Shown here piece after piece: positions 8,904 through 17,475 of a DNA stretch of 58,052 bases. The notes beneath the pieces were generated by a model. That model was not told where the DNA came from and did no database searches. It saw nothing but the letters and a program-made list of their open reading frames with translations. Source of the DNA: an uncultured Lachnospiraceae bacterium. Lineage in GTDB: Bacteria > Bacillota > Clostridia > Lachnospirales > Lachnospiraceae. The stretch's first letter is position 1. The number at the start of each line of letters is the position of its first letter. The position numbers were made by a program, and so were the translations under genes. The DNA lies in assembly GCA_930972465.1 (NCBI GenBank), contig CAKNHF010000019.1:1-58052 (forward strand), in the 5' to 3' direction.

Positions 8904-10032
8904 GGCTTATATGAAGATCGCAAAGAGAAATATGTGGATGATCCTTCTTTATCTCGTGATTTTCTTTGGCATCACGGTCATGTTTCAGAGCTTTGCCGGA
9001 GGCGGAGCGCAGGACTATCAGGCGGAGAATGTTCCCGTGGGGATCGTGGACGAGGACCAGGGCGAGGCTGCGGCCGCTCTCATCGGATATATCGGGAAGA
9101 CAAACAAAACGGTCATGCTGGAAGACGACAGGGAAGTCCTTCAGGAAGAACTGTTTTACCGGAATGTGGACTATATTGTTCGGATTCCGGAAGGCTTTAT
9201 GGAAAAATGTATCCTGGGCGGTGAGAATCTGCAGGTGACTACTGTGCCGGGGACCTATGCCGGATACTATGTGGAACAGCAGATCAGCAGTTTCCTGAGC
9301 TTTGCACGCAGCTATGGCGCGGCGGGATTTACGGAGTCGGAGATCGCCTCCGCCATGGCAGACAGAGAGACGGCGGAGGTGACGCTCCTTGATCTTGGCG
9401 GGAATACGGGGGAGACCCCTTCCTACGTCTTTTTCTTCCGGTATATGCCCTACCTGTTTTTAAGCCTGCTGTGCTATGTCCTTGGCTATATCCTGATGGG
9501 ATTCCGGAGAGGGAGTCTGCCACAGCGGATGAGGGCCTCCGCCGTGCCTGTCCGCCGCCAGAGCATGGAAGGGCTGGCAGCAGCCGGCGTGATCGCTTTC
9601 GCTCTTTGGGGCATCTGTGCTGTTGCCGCGCTGACGGTATACGGGAAAGAATTTTTAAGCAGCGGAAGGGCAGGATGGCATCTGCTCAATTCCTTTACTC
9701 TGCTGGCGGCGTCCCTGGCGCTGGCATACCTGGTGGGGACGCTGGTGAAGACATCCACCGCCCTGAACGGGATCGTAAATATCCTGGCTCTGGGGATGTG
9801 CTTTCTCTGCGGCGTGTTCGTGGAGATGGACTATCTGAGCAGCGGCGTCAGGAAGGCGGCTCAGTTTCTTCCGGTGTACTGGTATGAGACTGTGAACAAC
9901 CTTCTGGCGGAGCACGGGAACATAGTCGGGAATGTGAGAACAGAAGTGCTGGAGGGAATCGGAATTCAGCTTGTGTTTGCGGCGGCGTTTGTGTGCGTGA
10001 CGCTGGCGGTGTCGAGAGAGAAAAAACTTTGA
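8890..10032 (+). CDS. ABC-2 type permease 2
   Basis: A 380-residue partner of the preceding permease with the same architecture. One N-terminal helix (MILLYLVIFFGITVMF) is followed by an extracytoplasmic region to about residue 175, then five or so helices (YLFLSLLCYVLGYILMG, GVIAFALWGICAVAAL, LLAASLALAYLVG, ILALGMCFLCGVF, LVFAAAFVCVTLAV). AAGGAGG lies in the end of the upstream gene before the ATG. A long inverted repeat lies 23 bases after the stop. Substrate not determined. Confidence 0.88.
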   Translation: MSVFRAYMKIAKRNMWMILLYLVIFFGITVMFQSFAGGGAQDYQAENVPVGIVDEDQGEAAAALIGYIGKTNKTVMLEDDREVLQEELFYRNVDYIVRIPEGFMEKCILGGENLQVTTVPGTYAGYYVEQQISSFLSFARSYGAAGFTESEIASAMADRETAEVTLLDLGGNTGETPSYVFFFRYMPYLFLSLLCYVLGYILMGFRRGSLPQRMRASAVPVRRQSMEGLAAAGVIAFALWGICAVAALTVYGKEFLSSGRAGWHLLNSFTLLAASLALAYLVGTLVKTSTALNGIVNILALGMCFLCGVFVEMDYLSSGVRKAAQFLPVYWYETVNNLLAEHGNIVGNVRTEVLEGIGIQLVFAAAFVCVTLAVSREKKL

Positions 10033-10055
10033 TAGAAAACCCTGAATTAATAAAT

Positions 10056-10102
10056 AATGTCTTCCGATCATGTTACAGCACGGTAAATACACGGAAGACA
10101 TT
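10056..10102 (+). terminator. Long hairpin after exporter operon
   Basis: A perfect 11-bp stem (AATGTCTTCCG / CGGAAGACATT) with a 25-base loop is followed by TTAAT. The T-run is weak, so termination is likely but not certain. Confidence 0.55.
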
Positions 10103-10120
10103 TAATCTCTGACAGCCGGG

Positions 10121-10180
10121 CAGGGGGAAAAGAAATACCAGCATTGGTTATTGACTTTTCCCCCTGTCCTACTTTATGCT
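10121..10180 (+). promoter_or_regulatory. Promoter with overlapping 12-bp inverted repeat
   Basis: A promoter reads TTGACT (10151-10156), 18-bp spacer, TATGCT (10175-10180). A perfect 12-bp inverted repeat (CAGGGGGAAAAG 10121-10132, CTTTTCCCCCTG 10155-10166) has its right arm over the -35 and spacer. The arms could hold a looped repressor or form a hairpin in upstream read-through RNA. It serves the PurF-like gene at 10263. Confidence 0.55.
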
Positions 10181-10262
10181 GTATGAGTATGAATGGATAT
10201 GTAAAGAATGCGAAGCGGCTTTTCAGCAGAGCAGTATGGTATGAGAAGGAGGACATGCTTTT

Positions 10263-11678
10263 ATGGGTGGATTTTTCGGTGTGGCATCGAAGAAAGATTG
10301 CGTTTTGGAACTTTTCTATGGGGTTGACTATCACTCTCATCTTGGAACAAGACGAGGAGGTATGGCAGTTTATGGAGCCGGCGGATTCAACCGGGCAATC
10401 CATAATATAGAAAATTCACCGTTCCGGACAAAGTTCGAACGGGATGTGGAAGAACTTCAGGGAAATCTCGGGATAGGCTGTATCTCGGACTATGAGCCCC
10501 AGCCGCTGCTTCTGCAGTCTCATCTGGGAAGCTTTGCGATCACCACAGTGGGAAAGATCAACAATCAGGATGAGATTCTGAGGAAGGCGTACAGTGACGG
10601 GAGAACGCATTTCCTTGAAATGAGCGGCGGACAGATCAATGCGACGGAGCTTGTGGGCTCTCTGATCTGCCGGAAGGAGTCGATTACAGAAGGAATACGT
10701 TATGTGCAGGAACTGGTGGACGGCTCAATGACTGTTCTGATCATGACAAAGGAAGGAATCTATGCGGCGAGAGATCTGCATGGAAGAACTCCGGCAGTTA
10801 TCGGAAAAAAAGAAGGAGCATACTGTGTTTCTTTTGAAAATTTTGCCTATCTGAATCTGGGATACGAGCACTACAGGGAACTGGGGCCGGGCGAGATCGT
10901 TTACATCACACCGGAGGGGGTGGAGACGCTTGTGGAGCCTCAGGAGAATAAGATGAAAATATGCTCTTTCCTCTGGGTATATTACGGGTATCCCACCTCT
11001 TCCTATGAGGGAGTAAATGTAGAAGAGATGCGCTACCGGTGCGGAAGTATGCTGGCAAAGAGAGACGGAGATTCCGTACATCCTGATATCGTGGCAGGAG
11101 TTCCGGACTCCGGTGTGGCACATGCGATCGGATATGCCAACGAGTCAGGAATTCCCTATGCAAGACCGTTTATTAAATATACACCTACATGGCCGAGATC
11201 ATTTATGCCGACAAACCAGAGCCAGAGGGACCTGATCGCCAGAATGAAACTGATCCCGGTTCAGGCACTTATTGAGAACAAGCGTCTGCTCCTTATTGAT
11301 GATTCTATCGTCCGGGGAACTCAGCTGCGCGAGACGACAGAGTTTCTGTACAGGAGCGGCGCAAAGGAAGTTCACGTGCGTCCGGCGTGTCCGCCTCTGG
11401 TGTATGGCTGCAGATATCTGAATTTTTCCAGATCAAAGTCTGAGATGGAGCTGATCACAAGAAGGGTGATCAGGGAGAATGAAGGAGAAAACTGTACGGA
11501 AGAGGTTCTGGAAGAATATACGAATCCTGACACCTGCCGCTATGCCCGGATGATCGAAGAGATCCGAAGACTGCAGAACTTTACCACACTTCGATATCAC
11601 CGGCTGGATGACCTTCTGGCGTCTATCGGACTGGAACCGTGCAAAGTATGTACTTACTGTTTTGACGGAAAAGAGTGA
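10263..11678 (+). CDS. PurF-like protein without the glutaminase cysteine
   Basis: A 471-residue relative of amidophosphoribosyltransferase. The C-terminal phosphoribosyltransferase half is well kept: PDIVAGVPDSG, and the PRPP loop LLLIDDSIVRGTQ. The Fe-S ligand cysteines of PurF appear present (YGCRYL and the terminal CKVCTYC). The N-terminal Ntn-glutaminase half is altered. The protein starts MGGFFG instead of MCGVFG, so the Cys nucleophile is Gly, and the usual AHNGNL region reads TTVGKINN. It should be unable to hydrolyse glutamine; ammonia use or a non-purine role is possible. AAGGAGG sets the start. No purine genes are nearby and it is closed by a terminator, so it is a single-gene unit. 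Confidence 0.85.
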   Translation: MGGFFGVASKKDCVLELFYGVDYHSHLGTRRGGMAVYGAGGFNRAIHNIENSPFRTKFERDVEELQGNLGIGCISDYEPQPLLLQSHLGSFAITTVGKINNQDEILRKAYSDGRTHFLEMSGGQINATELVGSLICRKESITEGIRYVQELVDGSMTVLIMTKEGIYAARDLHGRTPAVIGKKEGAYCVSFENFAYLNLGYEHYRELGPGEIVYITPEGVETLVEPQENKMKICSFLWVYYGYPTSSYEGVNVEEMRYRCGSMLAKRDGDSVHPDIVAGVPDSGVAHAIGYANESGIPYARPFIKYTPTWPRSFMPTNQSQRDLIARMKLIPVQALIENKRLLLIDDSIVRGTQLRETTEFLYRSGAKEVHVRPACPPLVYGCRYLNFSRSKSEMELITRRVIRENEGENCTEEVLEEYTNPDTCRYARMIEEIRRLQNFTTLRYHRLDDLLASIGLEPCKVCTYCFDGKE

Positions 11679-11714
11679 GAAGAAAATCTGAGCCTTTGCT
11701 GACAGGCTGACATA

Positions 11715-11768
11715 AACGGCTGAAATACGGCGTAATATGAGAAAAAGACCGTATCTCAGCCGTTTTTT
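11715..11768 (+). terminator. Terminator after PurF-like gene
   Basis: AACGGCTGA-ATACGG pairs with CCGTAT-CAGCCGTT around one small interruption, followed by TTTTTT. Confidence 0.88.
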
Positions 11769-11810
11769 GTGAAACATTTCTAAAGCCTTATAAAAGAAGT
11801 GTGAACTCTA

Positions 11811-11838
11811 TTGACTCCGGATGAATATATAGTATTAT
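11811..11838 (+). promoter_or_regulatory. Promoter of the second DnaK gene
   Basis: TTGACT (11811-11816), 16-bp spacer, TATTAT (11833-11838). No CIRCE element (TTAGCACTC inverted repeat) is visible, so this copy is probably not HrcA-controlled. Confidence 0.5.
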
Positions 11839-11919
11839 TTTATATTAGGGCTGAAATTCAGGGGTGTCAGGCAGATCCCTGAATATGATAAGGCAGAAGA
11901 GGAAGGAGCAGTACAGAAC

Positions 11920-13677
11920 ATGGGAAAAGTAATCGGGATCGACCTCGGGACGACAAACAGCTGCGTATCGGTGGTGGAGAATAATGTCCCTGTCATCATA
12001 CCGGGAGCATCCGGAAGCATGACTACTCCGAGTGTAGTGGCATTTACGAAAAAGGGTGAACGGCTGGTGGGCGAGAGCGCCCGCAGACAGGCAGTCACGA
12101 ATCCGGACCGGACGATCAGCTCGGTAAAAAGGCATATGGGGACGAACTGGAGCGTGAAGATCGACGGAACCGAGTATAAGCCGCAGACGATCAGCGCGAT
12201 GATTCTGAGGCAGCTTAAGAAAGACGCGGAAGAATTCATCGGAGAGGAAGTGACCGATGCGGTTATCACCGTCCCTGCTTACTTTAATGACATTCAGAGA
12301 CAGGCCACGAAGGACGCAGGGAGGATCGCAGGGCTCAATGTAAAGAGGATCATCAATGAGCCGACCAGCGCGGCACTGTCCTACGGACTGAATCACGGAG
12401 AAGCGCAGAAAGTCATGGTATATGATCTGGGAGGAGGAACCTTTGACGTCTCGATTATCGAGATCGGCGACGGTGTTGTGGAGGTTCTTGCGACTGCCGG
12501 GGACAATCATCTGGGAGGCGATGATTTTGATGACAGGATTGTCAGATGGATCACAGAGAATTTCAGAAACGAGTATCATACAGACCTGAACAAGGATTTT
12601 GCCGCCATGGAGCGCGTGCGGGATGCGGCGGAGCGGTCAAAGAAAGAACTTTCTTCTTCCGCAACATCCCATATTGTCCTGCCCTATCTTACGCAGATAA
12701 AAGGGGAGCCGGTTCATCTTGATATGACGCTGACCCGGGCAAAGTTTGAAGAACTGATCGATGATCTGATCGCAAGGACAGAGGCGCCGGTCAGGAATGC
12801 CCTAAGCGATGCCAGAATCAACCCGGCTCAGCTCGGCAGAGTGCTTCTTGTAGGCGGCTCCACCCGTATTCCGGCAATTCAGGAAAAGGTGCGCCAGATG
12901 ACGGGGAAAGAACCATCAAAAAACATCAACCCGGACGAGTGCGTCGCAAAAGGAGCCGCAATTCTCGGGAGCACGCTCCAGGGCAACGGGCTTGTCGCCG
13001 CAGGAACCGGAAAAGACCTGCTTCTTCTCGATGTGACGCCGATGAGTCTCTCGATTGAGACGGTAGGTGGAGTGGCTACCCATCTCGTAGAGCGGAATAC
13101 CGCACTTCCCACACGATATTCAAGAATCTTTTCTACTGCCGCACCTTATCAGAGAACTGTAGAGATCCATGTACTTCAGGGAGAACGGGCCATGGCAAGA
13201 GACAATAAGACCATCGGAAAGTTCAAGCTGAAGGGAATCAAGTCAGCACCGGCAGGAGTGCCGCAGATTGAAGTCACTTTTGATATCGATGCAAATGGTA
13301 TTCTGAAAGTATCGGCAAGAGATCTGGATACGGGAAAGGAACAGTCTATTACGATCACTGCAAATGACAGGATGTCCGAGGAAGAGATCAGACAGGCTAT
13401 GGCGGACGCACAGCAGTATGCGGGACAGGATCAGGTCCGCAGAGAAGCAATGGAAGTGCTGAATGATGCCCAGAGTCTGCTGGCCAGGACAGAGCAGGCC
13501 GTGAAGAATAAAGGAAAGCAGCTCGACAAATCCGTGAAAAAGCAGGTGAAGGCGGACATCGGACGACTCAGAAAACTTGTGGTGAAATGCCGCCTTGATA
13601 AGGTGACGGAAGAAGAGATTGCGCAGATGCGCTCGGCGAAAGCAGCGCTTGAAAACAGCGCGGCAGGGATTTTATAA
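11920..13677 (+). CDS. Second DnaK-family Hsp70 chaperone
   Basis: A complete 585-residue Hsp70 paralog. The ATPase domain has [25 protein letters not shown] and [14 protein letters not shown]. The linker is [16 protein letters not shown], and the substrate domain has the usual [18 protein letters not shown]. It is shorter than the dnaK at the left edge and ends NSAAGIL, with a basic helical lid ([18 protein letters not shown]) and no Gly/Ala tail or acidic terminus. No J-protein or GrpE gene is adjacent. It has its own promoter and sits alone between a PurF-like gene and an Mrp-type gene. A specialised chaperone (for example HscA-like) or a housekeeping backup are both possible. Confidence 0.93.
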   Translation: MGKVIGIDLGTTNSCVSVVENNVPVIIPGASGSMTTPSVVAFTKKGERLVGESARRQAVTNPDRTISSVKRHMGTNWSVKIDGTEYKPQTISAMILRQLKKDAEEFIGEEVTDAVITVPAYFNDIQRQATKDAGRIAGLNVKRIINEPTSAALSYGLNHGEAQKVMVYDLGGGTFDVSIIEIGDGVVEVLATAGDNHLGGDDFDDRIVRWITENFRNEYHTDLNKDFAAMERVRDAAERSKKELSSSATSHIVLPYLTQIKGEPVHLDMTLTRAKFEELIDDLIARTEAPVRNALSDARINPAQLGRVLLVGGSTRIPAIQEKVRQMTGKEPSKNINPDECVAKGAAILGSTLQGNGLVAAGTGKDLLLLDVTPMSLSIETVGGVATHLVERNTALPTRYSRIFSTAAPYQRTVEIHVLQGERAMARDNKTIGKFKLKGIKSAPAGVPQIEVTFDIDANGILKVSARDLDTGKEQSITITANDRMSEEEIRQAMADAQQYAGQDQVRREAMEVLNDAQSLLARTEQAVKNKGKQLDKSVKKQVKADIGRLRKLVVKCRLDKVTEEEIAQMRSAKAALENSAAGIL

Positions 13678-13814
13678 GCGTCCGGCTCATACGTCTGCAG
13701 CCATCGGGCTAAAATAATGTACAAGATTCCGAAAGAATATGTTATACTATCGGGGTGAGAAGTCTGCATCAATAAATTCGGCAGACAAAATTATCAGAGA
13801 GAAGGTAACAGATT

Positions 13815-14645
13815 ATGGCAGAAACACAGAATAACAGCGAATGTACGGAAGAGTCATGTGCCGGATGTGCTCATGCAGATTCCTGCAGCAGCAAGAAGAC
13901 GGATTTCCGGGAACCTGCGAATAAGTATTCGCAGATAAAGAGAGTCATCGGGGTTGTCAGCGGCAAAGGCGGGGTGGGAAAATCCCTTGTCACTGCATCT
14001 CTGGCCAGGAAGATGATTGAAAAAGGATACACAGTCGGCATTCTGGACGCTGATATTACCGGCCCGTCCATTCCCAAGATGTACGGGATCCATGACAAGG
14101 CGGCAGGCACAGAAGAAGGCATCCTTCCCTGCATCGCAAAGGACGGAACCAGAATCATGTCGGTCAATCTGCTTCTGGAAGATGAGGCAATGCCTGTTAT
14201 CTGGAGAGGACCTATTATTGCAGGAGTTGTCAAGCAGTTCTGGACGGATGTAATGTGGGGAGACATTGACTATCTGTTTGTTGATATGCCGCCGGGAACC
14301 GGGGATGTGCCGCTGACGGTATTCCAGTCACTTCCCGTGGACGGTGTTGTTATCGTGACATCTCCTCAGGAGCTTGTGAAGATGATCGTAAAGAAAGCCT
14401 ATAACATGGCAAGGCAGATGAACATCCCGGTACTTGGACTTGTAGAAAACTACAGTTATGTCAAATGTCCTGACTGCGGAAAGGAGATCAGGATATTCGG
14501 CGAAAGCCATATTGACGAAACGGCATCGGAGCTGGGCATCCCGGTACTTGGAAAGATGCCGATCGACGCCGGGCTTGCAAGAGTCGTCGAGGAAGAGAAG
14601 TTCTATGAGGCGGAGAACCCCTATCTCGGGGATGCGGAACTGTAA
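13815..14645 (+). CDS. mrp: Mrp/Nbp35-family Fe-S carrier ATPase
   Basis: A 276-residue cytosolic P-loop ATPase of the Mrp/ApbC/Nbp35 class, thought to carry [4Fe-4S] clusters to apoproteins. The deviant Walker A is SGKGGVGKS (about 49-57), followed by ILDADITGPSIPKM and the switch region FVDMPPGTGD. The carrier CxxC is in YVKCPDCGKE. The N-terminus has C10, then CAGCAHADSC (C15-x2-C18-x5-C24), like the N-terminal cluster site of eukaryotic Nbp35 but with a shorter first spacing. A -10-like TATACT lies at 13743. A terminator follows. Confidence 0.92.
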   Translation: MAETQNNSECTEESCAGCAHADSCSSKKTDFREPANKYSQIKRVIGVVSGKGGVGKSLVTASLARKMIEKGYTVGILDADITGPSIPKMYGIHDKAAGTEEGILPCIAKDGTRIMSVNLLLEDEAMPVIWRGPIIAGVVKQFWTDVMWGDIDYLFVDMPPGTGDVPLTVFQSLPVDGVVIVTSPQELVKMIVKKAYNMARQMNIPVLGLVENYSYVKCPDCGKEIRIFGESHIDETASELGIPVLGKMPIDAGLARVVEEEKFYEAENPYLGDAEL

Positions 14646-14668
14646 AACAGAAGAGACAGGATGAATGA

Positions 14669-14703
14669 CAGGCGCCTGCCGTAAGGCAGGAGCCTGCTTT
14701 TGT
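14669..14703 (+). terminator. Terminator after mrp
   Basis: CAGGC-CCTGCC pairs with GGCAGG-GCCTG around a GTAA loop with one mismatch, followed by CTTTT. Confidence 0.75.
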
Positions 14704-14760
14704 ATGACGGACAGAACTGGGGTTAAAGGTCAGCATGACCAAAACTCACATCATAAGAAG

Positions 14761-14790
14761 GTGACAAGAGGATGGATTAACTACTATGCT
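14761..14790 (+). promoter_or_regulatory. Putative promoter of esterase operon
   Basis: GTGACA (14761-14766), 18-bp spacer, TATGCT (14785-14790). The -35 is a one-base variant of consensus. Confidence 0.4.
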
Positions 14791-14840
14791 GTTGGTTCCA
14801 TGAAAACAACAATGCTGTGAATTTACTGCGGTATCGCGTC

Positions 14841-14864
14841 GGACAGGGGGAGCTTCCCCTGTCC
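14841..14864 (+). other. Leader hairpin before esterase gene
   Basis: A perfect 9-bp stem (GGACAGGGG / CCCCTGTCC, 6-base loop) in the transcribed leader, about 30 bases before the start codon. There is no T-run. It may affect mRNA stability or ribosome access. Confidence 0.45.
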
Positions 14865-14895
14865 GGTTAAGATGAGAAATGAGGAGGATATATTA

Positions 14896-15900
14896 ATGAT
14901 CGGACAGAGAACAGAAATATGGAAAAAAGACGAGTACTCTTATCCTGCGGCATATGGCTTTATACCTCTGATGGTAAGCTACGTGCATGAAGACAGGAAG
15001 ATCCGTCCGGCTATGATCGTTGTCCCGGGCGGGGCATACCGCTACGCTTCACCCTCTGAGGGGGACATTGTTGCACGGCAGTTTTACAGCGCCGGATATA
15101 ATGTTTTTGTGCTTGCATATACGGTAAATTATCTGGGAGATGAACCGCTTGGTCTTCAGCCGCTCAGGGATATTTCCAGAACTGTCCGGATTATCCGTCT
15201 TCACGCGGAAGAATGCAGGATCGATCCGTCTAAAATTGTGGTATGCGGATTCTCTGCGGGAGGGCACCTCTGTGCCAGCCTGTGCGTACACTATAAGGAT
15301 ATAGACGACTGCCGGCCTGAATATGACGCTGTGTCGAATCGTCCGGATGCTGCCATCCTGGCATATCCGGTTATTAATTCCGGAAAGTATGCGAACAGAG
15401 AATCTTTTCTTGCGCTTCTGGGAGAAAAAGCGTCCCAGAAAGACCTGGAATACATGTCATTGGAGAATCATGTGACAGAAGATACTCCTCCCTGTTTCCT
15501 CTGGCAGACAGCGACAGACGACAGCGTTCCGGTTGAGAACAGCTGCCTGTTTGCCCGGGCCTGCAAAAAGGCCGGAGTTCCTTATGCGCATCACATATTT
15601 ACGGATGGAGTTCACGGGATGTCTGTGGCGAATGAGGCATGGCTGGAGGGAAAGAACAGGGATTCCTATACACTGGAACAGATCGTAAAACTGGCAGATG
15701 CGATTCAAAACGGGGAGACCGGATATCCGCCGGAAAAAGGAAGTGAGATACTCAGAGAGAGGGGGCTGTCGGGCGAGCTGCGGGAAAAATGGTCCCCGGA
15801 GATGAAAGAATGGCTCAGAACCGTACTGCCCGAGGTGGGAATGTGGCCGGAGATGGCCCTGAGATGGCTGGAAAGAATACTGGATACCGCGGCGGTATAA
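14896..15900 (+). CDS. Alpha/beta-hydrolase, acetyl-esterase-like
   Basis: A 334-residue serine hydrolase resembling acetyl-xylan and feruloyl-type esterases. The oxyanion motif is VVPGGAYRYAS, the nucleophile elbow is CGFSAGGH, the acid is probably Asp in TDDSVPVENS and the base is His in DGVHGMS. No signal peptide is seen, so it is likely cytoplasmic and could deacetylate imported oligosaccharides. The frame opens at 14872, but GAGGAGG eight bases before the ATG at 14896 sets the start (MIGQRTEIW). A histidine phosphatase follows after 27 bases, probably in one transcript. Confidence 0.85.
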   Translation: MIGQRTEIWKKDEYSYPAAYGFIPLMVSYVHEDRKIRPAMIVVPGGAYRYASPSEGDIVARQFYSAGYNVFVLAYTVNYLGDEPLGLQPLRDISRTVRIIRLHAEECRIDPSKIVVCGFSAGGHLCASLCVHYKDIDDCRPEYDAVSNRPDAAILAYPVINSGKYANRESFLALLGEKASQKDLEYMSLENHVTEDTPPCFLWQTATDDSVPVENSCLFARACKKAGVPYAHHIFTDGVHGMSVANEAWLEGKNRDSYTLEQIVKLADAIQNGETGYPPEKGSEILRERGLSGELREKWSPEMKEWLRTVLPEVGMWPEMALRWLERILDTAAV

Positions 15901-15927
15901 GAAAACAGGACTAAGGAGAAACAGATC

Positions 15928-16701
15928 ATGAGAATTTTATTTATCAGACATGGCGATCCCGACTATGTCAATGACACTCTTACGGAAAAAGGACACAGAG
16001 AAGCAGCATTGCTGGCAGAGCGGGCTGAGGATCTGAATCTTGGAAGATGCTTTGTGTCTCCGCTTGGAAGAGCGCGCGACACGGCGGCATACTGTCTGAA
16101 AAAAACGGGATATACGGCCAGGACGCTGGACTGGCTTGAAGAATTCCCGGCCAGACTGGATCTCAACAAAGTGCCGCAGCTGAGAAAAGCCTATCCAAAT
16201 TCCAGGATGAAAGACGGAGAGTATGTACCGCGGGTCGTGTGGGATATGGCTCCTGCATACTGGACGGAACATGAGGAGTATTTTGACTGCAGAAAATGGA
16301 GGGAGACTGAGGTCTGCCGTAATTCGGATGCCGTTGCGACGTACGACAGGGTAACGGAAGCGTTCGACAGATTTCTCGCGGATTTCGGGTATGTCCGGGA
16401 GAAAGCCCATTACAGAGTGGAGAAGGCGAATACGGACACGGTTACATTTTTCTGTCATTTCGGGGTCACATGCGTCCTGCTTTCCCGTCTCTGGAATGTA
16501 TCGCCGTTTATTCTATGGCACAGTCTTGCTCTGGCGCCTACGTCTGTTACAGAGGTTGTTACGGAAGAAAGAGAAGAGGGCACCGCGTACTTCCGCGGTC
16601 TGAAACTCGGAGACGTCTCTCATCTGTATGCGGGAAAGGAACCTGTCTCATTTGCGGCAAGATTCTGCGAGATTTTCAGCGATAGAGAACACAGACACTG
16701 A
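15928..16701 (+). CDS. Histidine phosphatase family protein
   Basis: A 257-residue member of the phosphoglycerate-mutase-like superfamily. The phospho-histidine motif is ILFIRHGDPDY at the N-terminus. A later conserved arginine is in VSPLGRARDTA, and the second histidine is in FFCHFGVTC. These enzymes remove phosphate from small molecules or sugars; the substrate cannot be read from sequence. It starts 27 bases after the esterase behind AAGGAG. Confidence 0.85.
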   Translation: MRILFIRHGDPDYVNDTLTEKGHREAALLAERAEDLNLGRCFVSPLGRARDTAAYCLKKTGYTARTLDWLEEFPARLDLNKVPQLRKAYPNSRMKDGEYVPRVVWDMAPAYWTEHEEYFDCRKWRETEVCRNSDAVATYDRVTEAFDRFLADFGYVREKAHYRVEKANTDTVTFFCHFGVTCVLLSRLWNVSPFILWHSLALAPTSVTEVVTEEREEGTAYFRGLKLGDVSHLYAGKEPVSFAARFCEIFSDREHRH

Positions 16702-16751
16702 CAATCAGCTGCTCATATGCATAGTATAAAAGAAAAAGGAGTTTTTCTGTT

Positions 16752-17231
16752 ATGGCATATGAGACTTTTGAGAAGATAGAGGGAGTCATACAGAGTGTCA
16801 ACAGAGGGGATTCATGCTGCACCATGATGCTTTCCCTGATCAGTAATTCCAATATCGTAAATGTCGTTGTCTCGGGCGACACGATAATCATTGATAATGT
16901 GCGGCTGCGCGCAGGTCTGCGCGTTGCCGTATTTTATGATGCAAATCTCCCTACACCAGCTGTCTATCCGCCGCAGTACCGCGCGGAAATCATTACGTCG
17001 CTGAGACGGGGGCAGCAGGCTGCACTGGCTTATTTTGATGAGAATCTTATATCGGATGACAATACACTGCAGCTCAATATCGGACCGATGACGAATGTGG
17101 TTACACTGAATGGTCAGTCTTACACATGCACTCCGGAAAATTCGGAGCTTCTTGTTTATTACACAAATACAACCTTCAGCATTCCTGCAATGACAACGCC
17201 TCAGAAAATCGTGGTCATGTGCCCGGATTAA
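16752..17231 (+). CDS. Uncharacterised 159-residue protein
   Basis: I do not recognise this family. The protein is predicted beta-rich, with alternating hydrophobic strands (NIVNVVVSGDTIIID, LRVAVFYDA, KIVVMCPD) and no signal peptide or membrane helix. A short proline-rich stretch (PTPAVYPPQY) lies near residue 70. Cysteines occur at GDSCCTM, YTCTP and VMCPD. The ribosome site is AAGGAG ten-plus bases before ATG. It stands 50 bases after the phosphatase and is followed by a strong hairpin, so it may end that transcript. Confidence 0.6.
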   Translation: MAYETFEKIEGVIQSVNRGDSCCTMMLSLISNSNIVNVVVSGDTIIIDNVRLRAGLRVAVFYDANLPTPAVYPPQYRAEIITSLRRGQQAALAYFDENLISDDNTLQLNIGPMTNVVTLNGQSYTCTPENSELLVYYTNTTFSIPAMTTPQKIVVMCPD

Positions 17232-17247
17232 AGGATAGTCTGAATGT

Positions 17248-17304
17248 AAGAATAATCCCTCTGGACAGGATGAAATCCCATGCCGGTTCAGGGGGATTAT
17301 TCTT
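17248..17304 (+). terminator. Strong hairpin after the unknown gene
   Basis: AAGAATAATCCCTCTG pairs with CAGGGGGATTATTCTT, about 16 bp with one weak pair. The downstream T-run is poor, so it may act as terminator or 3'-end stabiliser. Confidence 0.6.
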
Positions 17305-17370
17305 CGGATATGAAAAACATGAAATACTGTCCGGAACAGCTGAAATCGGGAGATCTTCATGCTGAGCATA

Positions 17371-17398
17371 TTCTCGAAAAAGGTTGAAAATAGTCGAA
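17371..17398 (+). promoter_or_regulatory. Two 0A-box-like motifs
   Basis: TTCTCGAAAA (17371-17380) and TAGTCGAA (17391-17398) each differ at one or two bases from the Spo0A box TTGTCGAA. They are 20 bp apart and lie upstream of a gene encoding a Spo0A-type DNA-binding domain. Autoregulation or Spo0A control is an inference. Confidence 0.35.
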
Positions 17399-17475
17399 TG
17401 AAATTTATTGTTTACCAGATATTTACAATTTACCATATTAAAGGGAACAGGGCTCAATATCGGGAGGATATTGTT

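Noticed and set aside
11769-11919. CIRCE element before the second dnaK
   Set aside because: No TTAGCACTC-N9-GAGTGCTAA or near match is present.
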